A stretch of 64,000 nt of DNA from Cellulomonas phragmiteti (GCF_016862775.1 NZ_BONP01000001.1:345984-409983), one strand, 5' to 3'; counted from the stretch's first letter, positions 8,879 to 18,652 are shown. Notes: generated by a model not told the origin, from the sequence alone. Numbers and translations are program-made.

Positions 8879-10153
8879 GTGGCAGCTCCGCAGAACTACC
8901 TGGCGGTCATCAAGGTCGTCGGCATCGGCGGAGGCGGCGTCAACGCCGTGAACCGCATGATCGAGGTCGGCCTCAAGGGTGTCGAGTTCATCGCCGTCAA
9001 CACCGACGCCCAGGCCCTGCTCATGTCCGACGCGGACGTCAAGCTGGACGTGGGTCGCGAGCTCACGCGCGGCCTCGGTGCCGGCGCCGACCCCGAGGTC
9101 GGCAAGAAGGCGGCCGAGGACCACGCCGAGGAGATCGAGGACGTCCTGCGCGGCGCCGACATGGTGTTCGTCACCGCCGGCGAGGGCGGCGGCACCGGCA
9201 CGGGCGGCGCGCCCGTCGTCGCCCGGATCGCCCGCTCGCTGGGCGCCCTGACCATCGGTGTCGTGACGCGCCCGTTCACCTTCGAGGGGCGCCGTCGCTC
9301 TGTGCAGGCCGACGCGGGCATCGACGCGCTGCGCGCCGAGGTCGACACGCTGATCGTCATCCCCAACGACCGCCTGCTGTCGATCTCCGACCGGTCGGTC
9401 TCCGTCCTGGACGCGTTCCACTCGGCCGACCAGGTGCTGCTGTCCGGCGTCCAGGGCATCACCGACCTGATCACGACGCCGGGTCTCATCAACCTCGACT
9501 TCGCCGACGTCAAGTCCGTCATGCAGGGCGCCGGGTCCGCGCTCATGGGCATCGGGTTCGCCCGGGGCGAGGACCGTGCGGTCCAGGCCGCCGAGATGGC
9601 GATCTCCTCCCCGCTGCTCGAGGCGAGCATCGACGGAGCCCACGGCGTCCTGCTGTCGATCCAGGGCGGCTCCGACCTGGGCCTGTTCGAGATCAACGAG
9701 GCGGCACGCCTCGTGCAGGAGGCGGCGCACGCTGAGGCGAACATCATCTTCGGTGCCGTCATCGACGACGCCCTCGGCGACGAGGTCCGGGTCACGGTCA
9801 TCGCCGCAGGCTTCGACAACGGGGGCCCCGTGGTCCGCCGGGACGCACGTGCGCTCGGCCAGGTGAGCGGGTCGACGCCGCGCCAGGTCCCGGCCGTCGC
9901 CCCGGTGACGAGCCTGCCCGGCGCGTCCTCGGTGCCCACGCCCCGCCCCGTCCAGGTGCCCGACGAGGACCTCGTCCCGGTCGGTCGCGGTGCGGGACGC
10001 CCGGCGGAGCCGGCGCGGCCCGAGGTGCCCGCCTTCATGTCCTCGCAGGGCGAGCCGGCGCCCGTCACCGGCTCGCTGGAGGTGCCCCGCGTCCTCGCCG
10101 ACGACGTGCGGCGCGAGCGCGACGAGCTCGACGTGCCCGACTTCCTCAAGTAG
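8879..10153 (+). CDS. ftsZ: Cell division GTPase FtsZ
   Basis: FtsZ polymerises into the Z-ring at midcell. The 424-residue protein has the GTP-binding [13 protein letters not shown] start, the tubulin signature [10 protein letters not shown] near residue 104, and the T7-loop region ending in [12 protein letters not shown] proline-rich variable linker of about 90 residues follows residue 325, and the protein ends in a conserved-type tail, ELDVPDFLK, that binds SepF/FtsW-class partners. The GTG start has GAGAGG eight bases upstream. It has its own promoter region rather than overlapping ftsQ. Confidence 0.98.
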   Translation: MAAPQNYLAVIKVVGIGGGGVNAVNRMIEVGLKGVEFIAVNTDAQALLMSDADVKLDVGRELTRGLGAGADPEVGKKAAEDHAEEIEDVLRGADMVFVTAGEGGGTGTGGAPVVARIARSLGALTIGVVTRPFTFEGRRRSVQADAGIDALRAEVDTLIVIPNDRLLSISDRSVSVLDAFHSADQVLLSGVQGITDLITTPGLINLDFADVKSVMQGAGSALMGIGFARGEDRAVQAAEMAISSPLLEASIDGAHGVLLSIQGGSDLGLFEINEAARLVQEAAHAEANIIFGAVIDDALGDEVRVTVIAAGFDNGGPVVRRDARALGQVSGSTPRQVPAVAPVTSLPGASSVPTPRPVQVPDEDLVPVGRGAGRPAEPARPEVPAFMSSQGEPAPVTGSLEVPRVLADDVRRERDELDVPDFLK

Positions 10154-10158
10154 GCCCG

Positions 10159-10944
10159 GTGGTCGACCACCCGGGGCCGGCGGGCGACGAGCTGCTCGAC
10201 GTCGTGCCGCTCGGCCCCGGTGTGCTCGCCGGCTTCACGTCCCGTGCGGGCGGAGCGTCGAGCGGGCCGTGGGCCGGGCTGAACCTCGGGCTGCACGTCG
10301 GCGACGACCCCGAGGTGGTCGCCGCGAACCGCCGTGCCCTCGCCCGGCGCGTCGGGGTGCCCGTCGAGTACGCGACGCAGGTGCACGGCGCCGACGTCGT
10401 CCTCGTGCCGGACGGCCGGGACGGTGACCGCCGTGCGGACGCGCTGGTGACGGTCTCCCCGGACGTGGCCGTCGCGGTCTACGTGGCCGACTGCGCCCCG
10501 GTGCTGCTCGCGGACCCGGTGGCCCGCGTGGTCGCCGCCGTCCACGCCGGACGGCCCGGGCTGGTCGCCGGCGTGCTGCAGGCGGCGGTCGCCGCGATGG
10601 TGCGCGCCGGGGCCGACCCGGCGCGCACGGTGGCGGCCGTCGGCCCGTGCATCGCCGGGCGGTCCTACGAGGTCCCCGACGCCATGAGGGACGACGTCGC
10701 CGCGGTGGTGCCGGAGGCGGCCTCCCGCACCGAGGCCGGCACGGCCGCCGTCGACCTCGCCGCGGGCGTCCACGCCGTGCTGCGGCGCTGCGGCGTCACC
10801 GCGGTGCACGTGGACGGACGCGACACCTACGCCGACCCGGCGCTGTACTCCCACCGGCGCGCGACGCACGAGCGGGCGACCACGACCGGCCGGTTCGCGG
10901 GCGTCGTGCGGCTGCTCGGCCCGGGAGGTCCTCCCGGGGGGTGA
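10159..10944 (+). CDS. pgeF: Peptidoglycan editing factor PgeF (laccase-domain/YfiH family)
   Basis: The 261-residue product belongs to the YfiH/PgeF family, which cleaves mis-incorporated residues from UDP-MurNAc peptides in E. coli and was earlier described as a multicopper oxidase-like family. The metal-site residues are visible: H76 in TQVHGAD, C112 in ADCAPV and H129 in AVHAGRPG, plus the GPCIAGRSYEV motif. The GTG start lies five bases after the ftsZ stop. In most actinobacteria a yggS-type PLP protein gene follows pgeF; here sepF comes next and yggS is missing. Confidence 0.9.
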   Translation: MVDHPGPAGDELLDVVPLGPGVLAGFTSRAGGASSGPWAGLNLGLHVGDDPEVVAANRRALARRVGVPVEYATQVHGADVVLVPDGRDGDRRADALVTVSPDVAVAVYVADCAPVLLADPVARVVAAVHAGRPGLVAGVLQAAVAAMVRAGADPARTVAAVGPCIAGRSYEVPDAMRDDVAAVVPEAASRTEAGTAAVDLAAGVHAVLRRCGVTAVHVDGRDTYADPALYSHRRATHERATTTGRFAGVVRLLGPGGPPGG

Positions 10945-11133
10945 CGTCCGCGGACCCGTCGCGACACGCCCGCGTGTCGACGAGCCGCTCGAACCACCCG
11001 TTGCTAGCGTGACCGGCGCAGGGACGTTCGACACCGCACCCGCACCGCACCGGCACCGGCCGGGCCCGCGGTCCAGGTGCGGCCAGGCGGGGCCGCAGGA
11101 GTCGGGGAGGCCCGGCGGATGGGAGACGACGCG

Positions 11134-11613
11134 ATGGCCGGAGCGCTGCGCAAGACGATGCTGTACCTCGGCCTGGCCGACGACCGGTCCGACCACGAGG
11201 AGTACCTCGAGGAGTACGAGGAGGCGGAGGTCGCCGTGCCGGAGGACACCTACGAGGCGCAGGTGATGCCGCTGCACCGCACGCCGCGCGTGCAGGCCGC
11301 TCCCGCACCGCGCGAGGCGGGTGACCTACGTCGCATCACGACCATCCACCCGAGGTCGTACAACGACGCGCGCAAGATCGGCGAGGCGTTCCGCGAGGGG
11401 ACGCCCGTCATCATGAACCTCACCGACATGGACGACGCGGACGCCAAGCGGCTCGTGGACTTCTCGGCGGGGCTGATCTTCGGCCTGCACGGTGCGATCG
11501 AGCGTGTGACGAGCAAGGTGTTCCTGCTCTCGCCCGCGCACGTCGAGCTCGCGGGTGACGCCACGAACGCACCGGAGCCCTCGACACGCTCCGGCTTCTA
11601 CAACCAGAGTTGA
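11134..11613 (+). CDS. sepF: Cell division protein SepF
   Basis: SepF anchors FtsZ to the membrane and replaces FtsA in actinobacteria. The 159-residue protein starts [17 protein letters not shown], an amphipathic membrane-binding helix, has an acidic linker (about residues 20-60), and then the globular SepF domain with [27 protein letters not shown] and [12 protein letters not shown]. The ATG at 11134 is chosen because GGGAG lies eight bases upstream and the first residues match the family N-terminus. Frames opening upstream would add residues the family lacks. Confidence 0.94.
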   Translation: MAGALRKTMLYLGLADDRSDHEEYLEEYEEAEVAVPEDTYEAQVMPLHRTPRVQAAPAPREAGDLRRITTIHPRSYNDARKIGEAFREGTPVIMNLTDMDDADAKRLVDFSAGLIFGLHGAIERVTSKVFLLSPAHVELAGDATNAPEPSTRSGFYNQS

Positions 11614-11616
11614 CGC

Positions 11617-11901
11617 GTGCGCCTCATCGCCAGCCTGCTCTACCTGGTCGTCCTCGTCTTCTTCCTCCTGCTGCTCGTGCGCCTCGTGCTGGACTGGGTC
11701 CAGTTCTTCGCGCGCGAGTGGCGCCCGTCCGGGGTCGCCCTCGTGGTGGCGGAGGTCACGTACTCGGTGACCGATCCACCGCTGCGCTTCCTGCGCCGGA
11801 TCCTGCCGCCCGTGGGCATCGGGTCGGTGCGCCTGGACCTGGCCTTCCTCGTCCTGGCACTGAGCTGTTCGCTGCTGCTGTCGGTGCTCGCGAGGGTCTG
11901 A
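11617..11901 (+). CDS. yggT: YggT family membrane protein
   Basis: A 94-residue integral membrane protein with two hydrophobic segments, residues 2-24 and about 65-93, joined by the conserved YSVTDPPLRFLRRILPP segment typical of YggT. The family is linked to osmotic tolerance and division-site organisation, but its molecular role is unsettled. The GTG start lies three bases after the sepF stop, so sepF and yggT are co-transcribed. The order sepF-yggT-divIVA is standard in Gram-positive bacteria. Confidence 0.88.
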   Translation: MRLIASLLYLVVLVFFLLLLVRLVLDWVQFFAREWRPSGVALVVAEVTYSVTDPPLRFLRRILPPVGIGSVRLDLAFLVLALSCSLLLSVLARV

Positions 11902-11912
11902 GCGACGACGCG

Positions 11913-11949
11913 GCACGCCGCAGCGTGCGCCCGGACACGCCGGGTCCGG
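11913..11949 (+). terminator. Two tandem hairpins after yggT, candidate terminator
   Basis: GCACGC-CGCA-GCGTGC (11913-11928) is followed three bases later by CCGGAC-N7-GTCCGG (11931-11949). Neither has a U-tract. They separate yggT from a TACCGT hexamer (11998-12003) that may be the -10 of divIVA. Confidence 0.35.
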
Positions 11950-12070
11950 CACGCTGCACCGGAGTGTCGGGAGGCGTGCGCCGCCCGGATTCTCCGCTAC
12001 CGTGGCCCGAGGCGGTCGGTGGACTGACTGCCGCCGGCCAGAGCCAGTACGACCGACAGAGGTGACGACG

Positions 12071-12757
12071 ATGGCACTGCTCACCGCAGACGACGTCCTG
12101 AACAAGAAGTTCCAGGCGACGAAGTTCCGGGAAGGCTACGACCAGGACGAGGTCGACGACTTCCTGGACGAGGTCGTCAACACCCTGCGGGACGTCCAGG
12201 GCGAGAACGACGACCTGAAGACGAAGCTGGCCGCCGCCGAGCGCCGCATCGCCGAGCTCAGCCGCGCAGGTGCGCAGCAGGCGGCTCCCGCCCCGAAGCC
12301 CGAGCCCGTCCCGGAGCCGACGCCGGCCCCGGCGCCCGTCCAGCCCGCCCCCGTGCCGGCGCTGGCCCAGCCGCCCGTCGCGGCGGCCTCCGCCCCGGTG
12401 CGTGGCAACGAGCCCGAGTCGGCGACCGGCATGCTCGCCCTGGCGCAGAAGCTGCACGACGACTACGTGCGCAGCGGCCAGGAGGAGTCGGACCGGCTCA
12501 TCAACGAGGCGAAGACCCGCGCCAACCGCATCGTGCGGGAGGCGGAGGAGACGTCGCAGCGCACGCTCGGGCAGCTCGAGCAGGAGCGCTCGCTCCTGGA
12601 GCGCAAGATCGACGAGCTGCGGGTCTTCGAGCGGGACTACCGCACGCGCCTGAAGAGCTACCTCGAGAACCTCCTCGGCGACCTCGAGAACCGGGGCAAC
12701 GCGCTGCCGCCGCGTTCCGGTCAGGGGCAGCCGGTACCGGAGAGCCAGAGCATCTGA
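12071..12757 (+). CDS. divIVA: DivIVA/Wag31 polar growth scaffold
   Basis: DivIVA (Wag31) binds curved membrane and directs polar or septal wall growth. The 228-residue protein starts MALLTADDVLNKKFQATKF with the GYDQDEVDDFLDEVV membrane-binding domain, has a Pro/Ala-rich linker at about residues 75-115, and a C-terminal coiled coil (about 120-205) rich in Glu, Arg and Leu. The ATG at 12071 is preceded by AGAGG at eight bases and matches the family N-terminus; an in-frame extension upstream is not needed. A separate transcript is likely, bounded by hairpins on both sides. Confidence 0.96.
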   Translation: MALLTADDVLNKKFQATKFREGYDQDEVDDFLDEVVNTLRDVQGENDDLKTKLAAAERRIAELSRAGAQQAAPAPKPEPVPEPTPAPAPVQPAPVPALAQPPVAAASAPVRGNEPESATGMLALAQKLHDDYVRSGQEESDRLINEAKTRANRIVREAEETSQRTLGQLEQERSLLERKIDELRVFERDYRTRLKSYLENLLGDLENRGNALPPRSGQGQPVPESQSI

Positions 12758-12763
12758 TCACCA

Positions 12764-12803
12764 CGACGCCGCCGGGGACCTGTGCCCGTCCCCGGCGGCG
12801 TCG
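12764..12803 (+). terminator. Terminator after divIVA
   Basis: A perfect 16-bp GC-rich stem (12764-12779 with 12788-12803) closes an 8-nt loop, beginning seven bases after the divIVA stop. No U-tract follows, so it is an I-shaped terminator if it acts intrinsically. Confidence 0.75.
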
Positions 12804-12935
12804 GCGTGCCGTGAGTCGTCGGCACGTCCGAACGGGCAGCCGCCGCACGGTGCCCGGCCCGCTCGTCGGCCCCGAGGGGCCGGGTGTGCTGGTCGTCGCG
12901 GCGTGTCGCCCCCCTCGACGCCGTCGTCCGTGCTG

Positions 12936-12964
12936 TTGTGCGCGGACGCAGACGCGCATACAGT
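12936..12964 (+). promoter_or_regulatory. Promoter of the DksA/TraR-type gene
   Basis: TTGTGC (12936-12941) and TACAGT (12959-12964) are separated by 17 bases. Transcription would start near 12971, leaving about 22 nt that include the GGGGGAA ribosome site before the GTG at 12993. The rest of the 12804-12935 gap shows only a short CG-rich repeat (near 12868-12882). Confidence 0.55.
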
Positions 12965-12992
12965 CGCGGCACTCGAGACGGGGGGAACGTCC

Positions 12993-13451
12993 GTGACCAT
13001 GAACGACGCAGTGAGCACACTGACGGTGGGGTCCGACGAGGGGCGGGACGCGCTGGTGGGCGCCCTGCCCGTGCGCGACGGCGAGGAGCGGTGGACCCGC
13101 GCCGAGATCGACGAGGTGGCCGGCGAGCTGGCGGCCGACCGTGAACGGCTCGCGGCCGAGCTCGTCGCGGCTGACGCCGAGCTGTCCGACCTGCTGCGCA
13201 ACTCCGGCGACGGTGCCGGGGACGACCAGGCGGACTCGGGCTCGTCCGCACTCGAGCGGGAGCACGAGCTCACGCTCGTCAACAACACCCGCGACCTGCT
13301 CGACCAGACCGTGCACGCCCTCGACCGGCTGGCGGCCGGCACGTTCGGCGTCTGCGAGTCCTGCGGGCAGGCCATCGGCAAGGCGCGCCTCCAGGCGTTC
13401 CCGCGCGCGATGCTCTGCGTCGCGTGCAAGCAGCGCGAGGAGCGTCGCTGA
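12993..13451 (+). CDS. DksA/TraR-type zinc-finger protein
   Basis: A 152-residue protein ending in a four-cysteine zinc finger: C121 and C124 in CESCGQ, then C142 and C145 in CVACK. Residues about 40-110 form a charged, probably coiled-coil region. This matches the TraR/DksA C4 family, some members of which bind the RNA polymerase secondary channel. The coiled-coil tip lacks an obvious DksA-like acidic pair, so a role in the stringent response is not established. GTG 12993 is preferred over ATG 12999 because GGGGGAA is six bases upstream. Placed between divIVA and lspA. Confidence 0.8.
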   Translation: MTMNDAVSTLTVGSDEGRDALVGALPVRDGEERWTRAEIDEVAGELAADRERLAAELVAADAELSDLLRNSGDGAGDDQADSGSSALEREHELTLVNNTRDLLDQTVHALDRLAAGTFGVCESCGQAIGKARLQAFPRAMLCVACKQREERR

Positions 13452-13459
13452 GCCGCCCG

Positions 13460-13465
13460 TAGACT
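13460..13465 (+). promoter_or_regulatory. Leaderless -10 element of lspA
   Basis: TAGACT ends six bases before the lspA GTG (13472), which places transcription start at or next to the start codon. There is no Shine-Dalgarno sequence. No clear -35 is visible. Confidence 0.5.
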
Positions 13466-13471
13466 CCACCG

Positions 13472-14113
13472 GTGCCCACGACGGACGACGCGACGCCCCT
13501 GCCCGACGACAGCGCACCGCCCACCGCGGCGGTGACGGCGGTCGAGGGCGACCCCGGGCGGCCCGGGCGGCGGCGACGTCTGCTGCGTGGGCTCGTCGGT
13601 ATCACGGCCCTCGTGCTCGTCGTGGACCAGCTCACGAAGGTGTGGGCGGTGCACGCCCTCGAGCCGCGGGAGCGCACGCCTCTCCTCGGTGACCTGCTCG
13701 GCCTGCAGCTGGTGCGCAACCCCGGCGCGGCGCTCTCGATCGCGACGGGCATGACGTGGGTGCTGACGATCATCGCCGTGGTCGTCGTCGTGGTGATCGT
13801 GCGGGCGTCGCGGCGCATCGGCTCCGGCTGGTGGGCGGTCGCCCTCGGTCTGCTGCTCGGCGGGGCTTTGGGCAACCTCGTCGACCGCATGGTGCGCGAG
13901 CCCGGTCCGCTGCGTGGGCACGTCATCGACTTCCTCGCCTACGGCAGGCTCTTCGTCGGCAACGTCGCCGACATCGCGATCGTCGTGGCCGCGGCGCTCA
14001 TCGTGTGGCTGACGGCCCGTGGCGTCCACGTCGACGGCACCCGCGAGGGCAGGGGCGACGACGTCTCCACGGAGCACGCCGCCCCGAGCCGGACCCCGGG
14101 TGGTGACGCGTGA
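13472..14113 (+). CDS. lspA: Signal peptidase II (lipoprotein signal peptidase)
   Basis: LspA is a membrane aspartyl protease that removes the signal peptide of prolipoproteins after lipidation. The 213-residue protein has an N-terminal cytoplasmic extension of about 40 residues, four membrane helices, the [11 protein letters not shown] motif, catalytic D138 in GNLVDRM and D167 in NVADIAI. The C-terminal 30 residues are hydrophilic. The stop overlaps the pseudouridine synthase start by four bases, the usual lspA-rluD pairing. Substrates in this window could include the lipoprotein protease at 27111-27860. Confidence 0.95.
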   Translation: MPTTDDATPLPDDSAPPTAAVTAVEGDPGRPGRRRRLLRGLVGITALVLVVDQLTKVWAVHALEPRERTPLLGDLLGLQLVRNPGAALSIATGMTWVLTIIAVVVVVVIVRASRRIGSGWWAVALGLLLGGALGNLVDRMVREPGPLRGHVIDFLAYGRLFVGNVADIAIVVAAALIVWLTARGVHVDGTREGRGDDVSTEHAAPSRTPGGDA

Positions 14114-15045
14114 GCGGCACGCGGGCGCTGCCGGTGCCCGACGGGCTGGCGGGGGAGCGCGTCGACGCCGCGCTGTCGCGCCTGCTCGGACTGTCCCGCA
14201 CCCGGGCGGCCGAGCTGGCCACCGAGGGGGCCGTCCGCGTGGACGGGCGGCCCGTGGGCAAGTCGGACCGGCTCGTCGCCGGGGCGTACCTGGAGGTCGA
14301 CCTGACGACCCCCGAGCCCGCCGCGCCGGTGGTGGTGCCCGAGCCCGTGCCGGGCATGCGGATCGTGCACGACGACGACGACCTCGTCGTGATCGACAAG
14401 CCCGTCGGGGTCGCGGCCCACCCGTCCCCGGGCTGGACGGGCCCCACGGTCGTCGGGGCGCTCGCCGGCACGGGCTACCGGATCTCGACGTCGGGATCGG
14501 CCGAGCGCCAGGGCATCGTGCACCGCCTCGACGCCGGCACGTCCGGGCTGATGGTCGTCGCCAAGAGCGAGCACGCGTACACCGTCCTCAAGCGCGCCTT
14601 CAAGGAGCGCACGGTCGAGAAGGTCTACCACGCGCTCGCGCAGGGGCACCCGTCGCCGACCACGGGCACGATCGACGCGCCCATCGGACGCCACCCCTCG
14701 TCGGACTGGAAGTTCGCGGTCGTCGCGGACGGCAAGCCCTCGGTCACGCACTACGAGGTCCTGGAGATGCTGCCGGGCGCGTCGCTCGTCGAGGTGCACC
14801 TGGAGACGGGGCGCACGCACCAGATCCGTGTGCACTTCGCGGCGCTGCGGCACAGCCTCGTCGGGGACCTCACGTACGGGGCGGACCCGGCGCTGGCCGC
14901 GCGCCTGGGCGTGTCGCGCCAGTGGCTGCATGCGATGCGGCTCGGCTTCGAGCACCCCGGGACCGGCGAGTGGTTCGAGGCCACGAGCGAGTACCCCGAC
15001 GACCTCGTCGCGGGCCTCGAGACGCTCCGGGGCGCGTACTCCTGA
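14110..15045 (+). CDS. RluA/RluD-family 23S rRNA pseudouridine synthase
   Basis: The 311-residue protein has an N-terminal S4 RNA-binding domain (about residues 12-70, [20 protein letters not shown]) and a pseudouridine synthase domain with the catalytic aspartate D141 in [27 protein letters not shown] and the C-terminal [22 protein letters not shown] complete the RluA-family signature. The lspA neighbour and S4 domain favour RluD-type modification of helix 69 in 23S rRNA, but the exact target cannot be read from sequence. GTG start coupled to lspA. Confidence 0.92.
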   Translation: MSGTRALPVPDGLAGERVDAALSRLLGLSRTRAAELATEGAVRVDGRPVGKSDRLVAGAYLEVDLTTPEPAAPVVVPEPVPGMRIVHDDDDLVVIDKPVGVAAHPSPGWTGPTVVGALAGTGYRISTSGSAERQGIVHRLDAGTSGLMVVAKSEHAYTVLKRAFKERTVEKVYHALAQGHPSPTTGTIDAPIGRHPSSDWKFAVVADGKPSVTHYEVLEMLPGASLVEVHLETGRTHQIRVHFAALRHSLVGDLTYGADPALAARLGVSRQWLHAMRLGFEHPGTGEWFEATSEYPDDLVAGLETLRGAYS

Positions 15046-15062
15046 CTGTCGCCGGGGCGACG

Positions 15063-15068
15063 TAGGAT
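15063..15068 (+). promoter_or_regulatory. Leaderless -10 element of dnaE
   Basis: TAGGAT lies seven bases before the dnaE ATG (15076), with a weak -35 candidate (CTGACT, 15042-15047) at a short 15-base spacing. The arrangement predicts an mRNA that starts at the start codon. Confidence 0.5.
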
Positions 15069-15075
15069 CGCCCGC

Positions 15076-18000
15076 ATGGCTGCTGGAGGATCCCCGGACC
15101 CGTCCTTCGTCCACCTCCACGCCCACTCCGAGTACTCGATGCTCGACGGTGCCGCGCGGATCGGCGAGATGCTCGACGAGGCGGCGCGCCTGGGCCAGAC
15201 GGCGATGGCGATCACCGACCACGGGTACCTGTTCGGAGCCTTCGAGTTCTGGCAGAAGGCGACCGAGCGCGGCATCAAGCCGATCATCGGCGTCGAGGCC
15301 TACGTCACACCGGGGACCAGCCGGTTCGACCAGAACCGGGTCCGGTGGGGCGAGGCGCACCAGGCCGCCGACGACGTCTCGGCGCGCGGCGCGTACACCC
15401 ACCTGACGCTCCTGAGCCGCACCACCGAGGGCATGCACAACCTGTTCCGGATGGGGTCGCTGGCCTCGCTCGAGGGGCAGATGGGCAAGTGGCCCCGCAT
15501 GGACCGCGAGCTGCTCTCGCGGTACGCGGACGGCCTCATCGCCTCCACCGGCTGCCCGTCGGGCGAGGTCCAGACGCGGCTGCGCCTGGGGCACTTCGAC
15601 GAGGCGCTGCGCGCGGCCGGTGAGCTGCAGGACATCTTCGGCAAGGAGTACTTCTACGTCGAGCTGATGGACCACGGGCTCGACATCGAGCGGCGCGTGC
15701 TCAAGGACCTGCTGCGGATCGCGGAGGCGATCGACGCCCCGCTGATCGCGACCAACGACCTGCACTACACGCGCGAGGAGGACGCCCACGCGCACGAGGT
15801 GCTGCTCGCGGTGCAGTCGGGCTCGACCCTCGACGAGCCGACGAGCGACAACGGCGGCTCGCGCTTCGCCTTCGGGGGCACCGGCTACTACGTGCAGTCG
15901 GCCGCCGAGATGCGCCGCACATGGTCCGAGCTCCCGGAGGCGTGCGACAACACGCTGCTCGTGGCGGAGCAGTGCGACGTGACCTTCAACGTCGGGGCCA
16001 ACTACATGCCGCGGTTCCCCGTCCCGGCGGGGGAGGACGAGAACTCCTGGTTCATCAAGGAGGTCCAGAACGGGCTGCTGCGGCGCTACCGGGGGACCAT
16101 CCCGGACGCCGTGCGCAAGCAGGCGGACTACGAGACGGGCGTGATCACGCAGCTCGGGTTCTCGGGCTACTTCCTCGTCGTCGCCGACTTCATCAACTGG
16201 GCCAAGAAGCAGGGCATCCGGGTCGGTCCCGGTCGTGGATCGGCAGCCGGGTCGATGGCCTCGTACGCGATGGGCATCACCGAGCTCGACCCCCTCGAGC
16301 ACGGCCTGATCTTCGAGCGCTTCCTCAACCCCGAGCGCGTGTCCTGGCCCGACGTCGACGTCGACTTCGACGAGCGCCGGCGCGGCGAGGTCATCCGGTA
16401 CGTCAGCGACAAGTACGGCGACGACCGGGTGTGCCAGATCGTCACGTACGGCACCATCAAGGCCAAGCAGGCGCTCAAGGACGCCTCGCGCGTGCTGGGC
16501 TTCCCGTTCGCGATGGGGGAGAAGCTCACCAAGGCCATGCCGCCGGCGGTGATGGGCAAGGACATCCCGCTGTCGGGCATGTACGACCCGGAGCACCCGC
16601 GCTACGCCGAGGCCGACGAGTTCCGGCAGGTCGTCGCGGCCGACCCCGAGGCCCAGCGGGTGCTGGAGACGGCGCGCGGGCTGGAGAACCTCAAGCGGCA
16701 GTGGGGCGTGCACGCCGCCGGCGTCATCATGTCGAGCGAGCCGCTGCTCGACATCATCCCGATCATGAAGCGCCCGCAGGACGGCGCGGTCATCACGCAG
16801 TTCGACCAGCCCGCGTCCGAGGCCCTCGGGCTGATCAAGATGGACTTCCTGGGTCTGCGCAACCTCACGATCCTCGACGACGCGCTCGAGAACATCGTGA
16901 TGAACGGCAAGCCGGCCATCCTCATCGAGGAGGTCCCGCTCGACGACCCGCCGACGTACGAGCTGCTCGGGCGGGGGGACACGCTCGGGGTGTTCCAGCT
17001 CGACGGCGGGCCGATGCGCTCGCTGCTGCGGCAGATGCGGCCCGACAACTTCGAGGACATCTCCGCCGTCATCGCGCTGTACCGCCCGGGCCCGATGGGC
17101 ATGAACTCGCACGTCAACTACGCGCTGCGCAAGAACGGCCTGCAGGAGATCGAGCCGATCCACCCGGACCTGGTCGCTCCGCTGGAGGACGTGGTCGGCG
17201 TCACGCACGGCCTGATCGTCTACCAGGAGCAGGTGCAGAAGGCCGCGCAGGTCCTCGCCGGGTACTCGCTGGGACAGGCCGACCTGCTGCGGCGCGCGAT
17301 GGGCAAGAAGAAGAAGGAGGTGCTCGACAAGGAGTTCGTGCCCTTCCAGGCGGGCATGCGCGAGCGCGGCTACGCCGACGGTGCGATCCAGGCCGTGTGG
17401 GACGTGCTCGTGCCGTTCGCCGGGTACGCCTTCAACAAGGCGCACTCGGCCGCCTACGGCGTGGTGTCGTACTGGACGGCGTACCTCAAGGCGAACTTCC
17501 CGACCGAGTACATGGCCGCGCTCCTGACCAGCGTGCGCGACGACAAGGACAAGTCGGCGCTGTACCTGGGCGAGTGCCGCCATATGGGCATCACGGTCCT
17601 GCCGCCCGACGTGAACTCGTCGTCGGCGAACTTCACGGCCGTCGGCGCGGATATCCGCTTCGGCCTGACCGCCGTGCGGAACGTCGGCGCGAACGTCGTC
17701 GACGCGATCGTGGCGGCGCGCGAGCAGAAGGGCGCCTTCACGTCCTTCACCGACTTCCTCGACAAGGTGCCGGCCGTGGTCTGCAACAAGCGGACCATCG
17801 AGTCGCTCGTCAAGGCGGGGGCGTTCGACTCGCTCGGCCACCCCCGGCGGGCGCTGCTGCTGATCCACGAGCAGGCCGTCGACGCGGTCATCGACGTCAA
17901 GCGCAAGGAGGCGACCGGCCAGTTCGACCTGTTCGCCGACCTCGCGGGCGACGACGAGACCGGCACGGGGATCGCGGTGACGATCCCGGACCTGCCCGAC

Positions 18001-18639
18001 TGGGACAAGAAGCAGCGGCTCGCCTTCGAGCGCGAGATGCTCGGGCTGTACGTCTCGGACCACCCGCTGTCCGGGCTCGAGCACGTGCTGTCGGCGCAGG
18101 CCGACGTGTCGATCGCGACCCTCAACGCCGACGAGGCGCGGCCCGACGGCTCGACGGTCGTGGTCGCCGGGCTCGTGACGAGCCTGCAGCGCAAGATGTC
18201 CAAGCAGGGCAACCCGTGGGCCGCGGTCACGCTGGAGGACATGGAGGGCTCGGTCGAGATCATGTTCTTCGGCGAGACGTACCTCGCCTACTCGACCGTC
18301 CTCGCGGAGGACGCGGTCCTGGTGGTCCGGGGGCGGGTGCGCCGCCGGGACGACCAGATGCAGCTCCAGGCCATGGAGGTGTCGATCCCGGACACCTCGC
18401 AGGCCGCCGACTCACCCGTCGTGGTCTCGCTGTCCGAGGGGCGCTGCACGCCGCCGGTCGTGGAGCGGCTGCGCGAGGTCCTGTCGACGCACCCCGGCGT
18501 CACCGAGGTGCACCTGCGCCTGACGAGCCCGGGCCGCGCCGTGGTGATGCGCCTGGACGACGGCCTGCGCGTCGAGCGTTCGCCGTCCCTGTTCGGTGAC
18601 CTCAAGGCGCTGCTCGGGCCGAGCTGCCTCGCGTCCTGA
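15076..18639 (+). CDS. dnaE: DNA polymerase III alpha subunit
   Basis: DnaE1 is the replicative polymerase of actinobacteria. The 1187-residue protein has the N-terminal PHP domain (FVHLHAHSEYSMLDG from residue 14, with the metal-binding His/Asp set), which in actinobacteria often supplies proofreading. Next come the palm domain with catalytic aspartates in PDVDVDF near 425-431, the GPGRGSAAGS motif, the fingers and a helix-hairpin-helix region. An OB domain (VVVAGLVTSLQRKMSKQGNPW) follows near 1035. The length and the intact PHP set indicate DnaE1 rather than the mutagenic DnaE2. Leaderless start predicted. Confidence 0.98.
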   Translation: MAAGGSPDPSFVHLHAHSEYSMLDGAARIGEMLDEAARLGQTAMAITDHGYLFGAFEFWQKATERGIKPIIGVEAYVTPGTSRFDQNRVRWGEAHQAADDVSARGAYTHLTLLSRTTEGMHNLFRMGSLASLEGQMGKWPRMDRELLSRYADGLIASTGCPSGEVQTRLRLGHFDEALRAAGELQDIFGKEYFYVELMDHGLDIERRVLKDLLRIAEAIDAPLIATNDLHYTREEDAHAHEVLLAVQSGSTLDEPTSDNGGSRFAFGGTGYYVQSAAEMRRTWSELPEACDNTLLVAEQCDVTFNVGANYMPRFPVPAGEDENSWFIKEVQNGLLRRYRGTIPDAVRKQADYETGVITQLGFSGYFLVVADFINWAKKQGIRVGPGRGSAAGSMASYAMGITELDPLEHGLIFERFLNPERVSWPDVDVDFDERRRGEVIRYVSDKYGDDRVCQIVTYGTIKAKQALKDASRVLGFPFAMGEKLTKAMPPAVMGKDIPLSGMYDPEHPRYAEADEFRQVVAADPEAQRVLETARGLENLKRQWGVHAAGVIMSSEPLLDIIPIMKRPQDGAVITQFDQPASEALGLIKMDFLGLRNLTILDDALENIVMNGKPAILIEEVPLDDPPTYELLGRGDTLGVFQLDGGPMRSLLRQMRPDNFEDISAVIALYRPGPMGMNSHVNYALRKNGLQEIEPIHPDLVAPLEDVVGVTHGLIVYQEQVQKAAQVLAGYSLGQADLLRRAMGKKKKEVLDKEFVPFQAGMRERGYADGAIQAVWDVLVPFAGYAFNKAHSAAYGVVSYWTAYLKANFPTEYMAALLTSVRDDKDKSALYLGECRHMGITVLPPDVNSSSANFTAVGADIRFGLTAVRNVGANVVDAIVAAREQKGAFTSFTDFLDKVPAVVCNKRTIESLVKAGAFDSLGHPRRALLLIHEQAVDAVIDVKRKEATGQFDLFADLAGDDETGTGIAVTIPDLPDWDKKQRLAFEREMLGLYVSDHPLSGLEHVLSAQADVSIATLNADEARPDGSTVVVAGLVTSLQRKMSKQGNPWAAVTLEDMEGSVEIMFFGETYLAYSTVLAEDAVLVVRGRVRRRDDQMQLQAMEVSIPDTSQAADSPVVVSLSEGRCTPPVVERLREVLSTHPGVTEVHLRLTSPGRAVVMRLDDGLRVERSPSLFGDLKALLGPSCLAS

Positions 18640-18652
18640 GGCGGGGCTCAGG
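18635..18652. terminator. Shared hairpin between convergent dnaE and the S4 gene
   Basis: CCTGAG-N6-CTCAGG spans the nine-base gap. The dnaE TGA lies in one arm and the reverse-strand TGA in the other, so one hairpin serves both transcripts. The stem is only six pairs and has no U-tract. Confidence 0.5.

Noticed and set aside
12903..12992. N-terminal extension of the zinc-finger protein
   Set aside because: It would begin upstream of the likely promoter at 12936-12964; GTG 12993 has a proper ribosome site.
13939..18084. A 1381-codon reverse-strand frame opposite the pseudouridine synthase and dnaE genes
   Set aside because: Same antisense effect of low stop frequency; no motif and no start signal.
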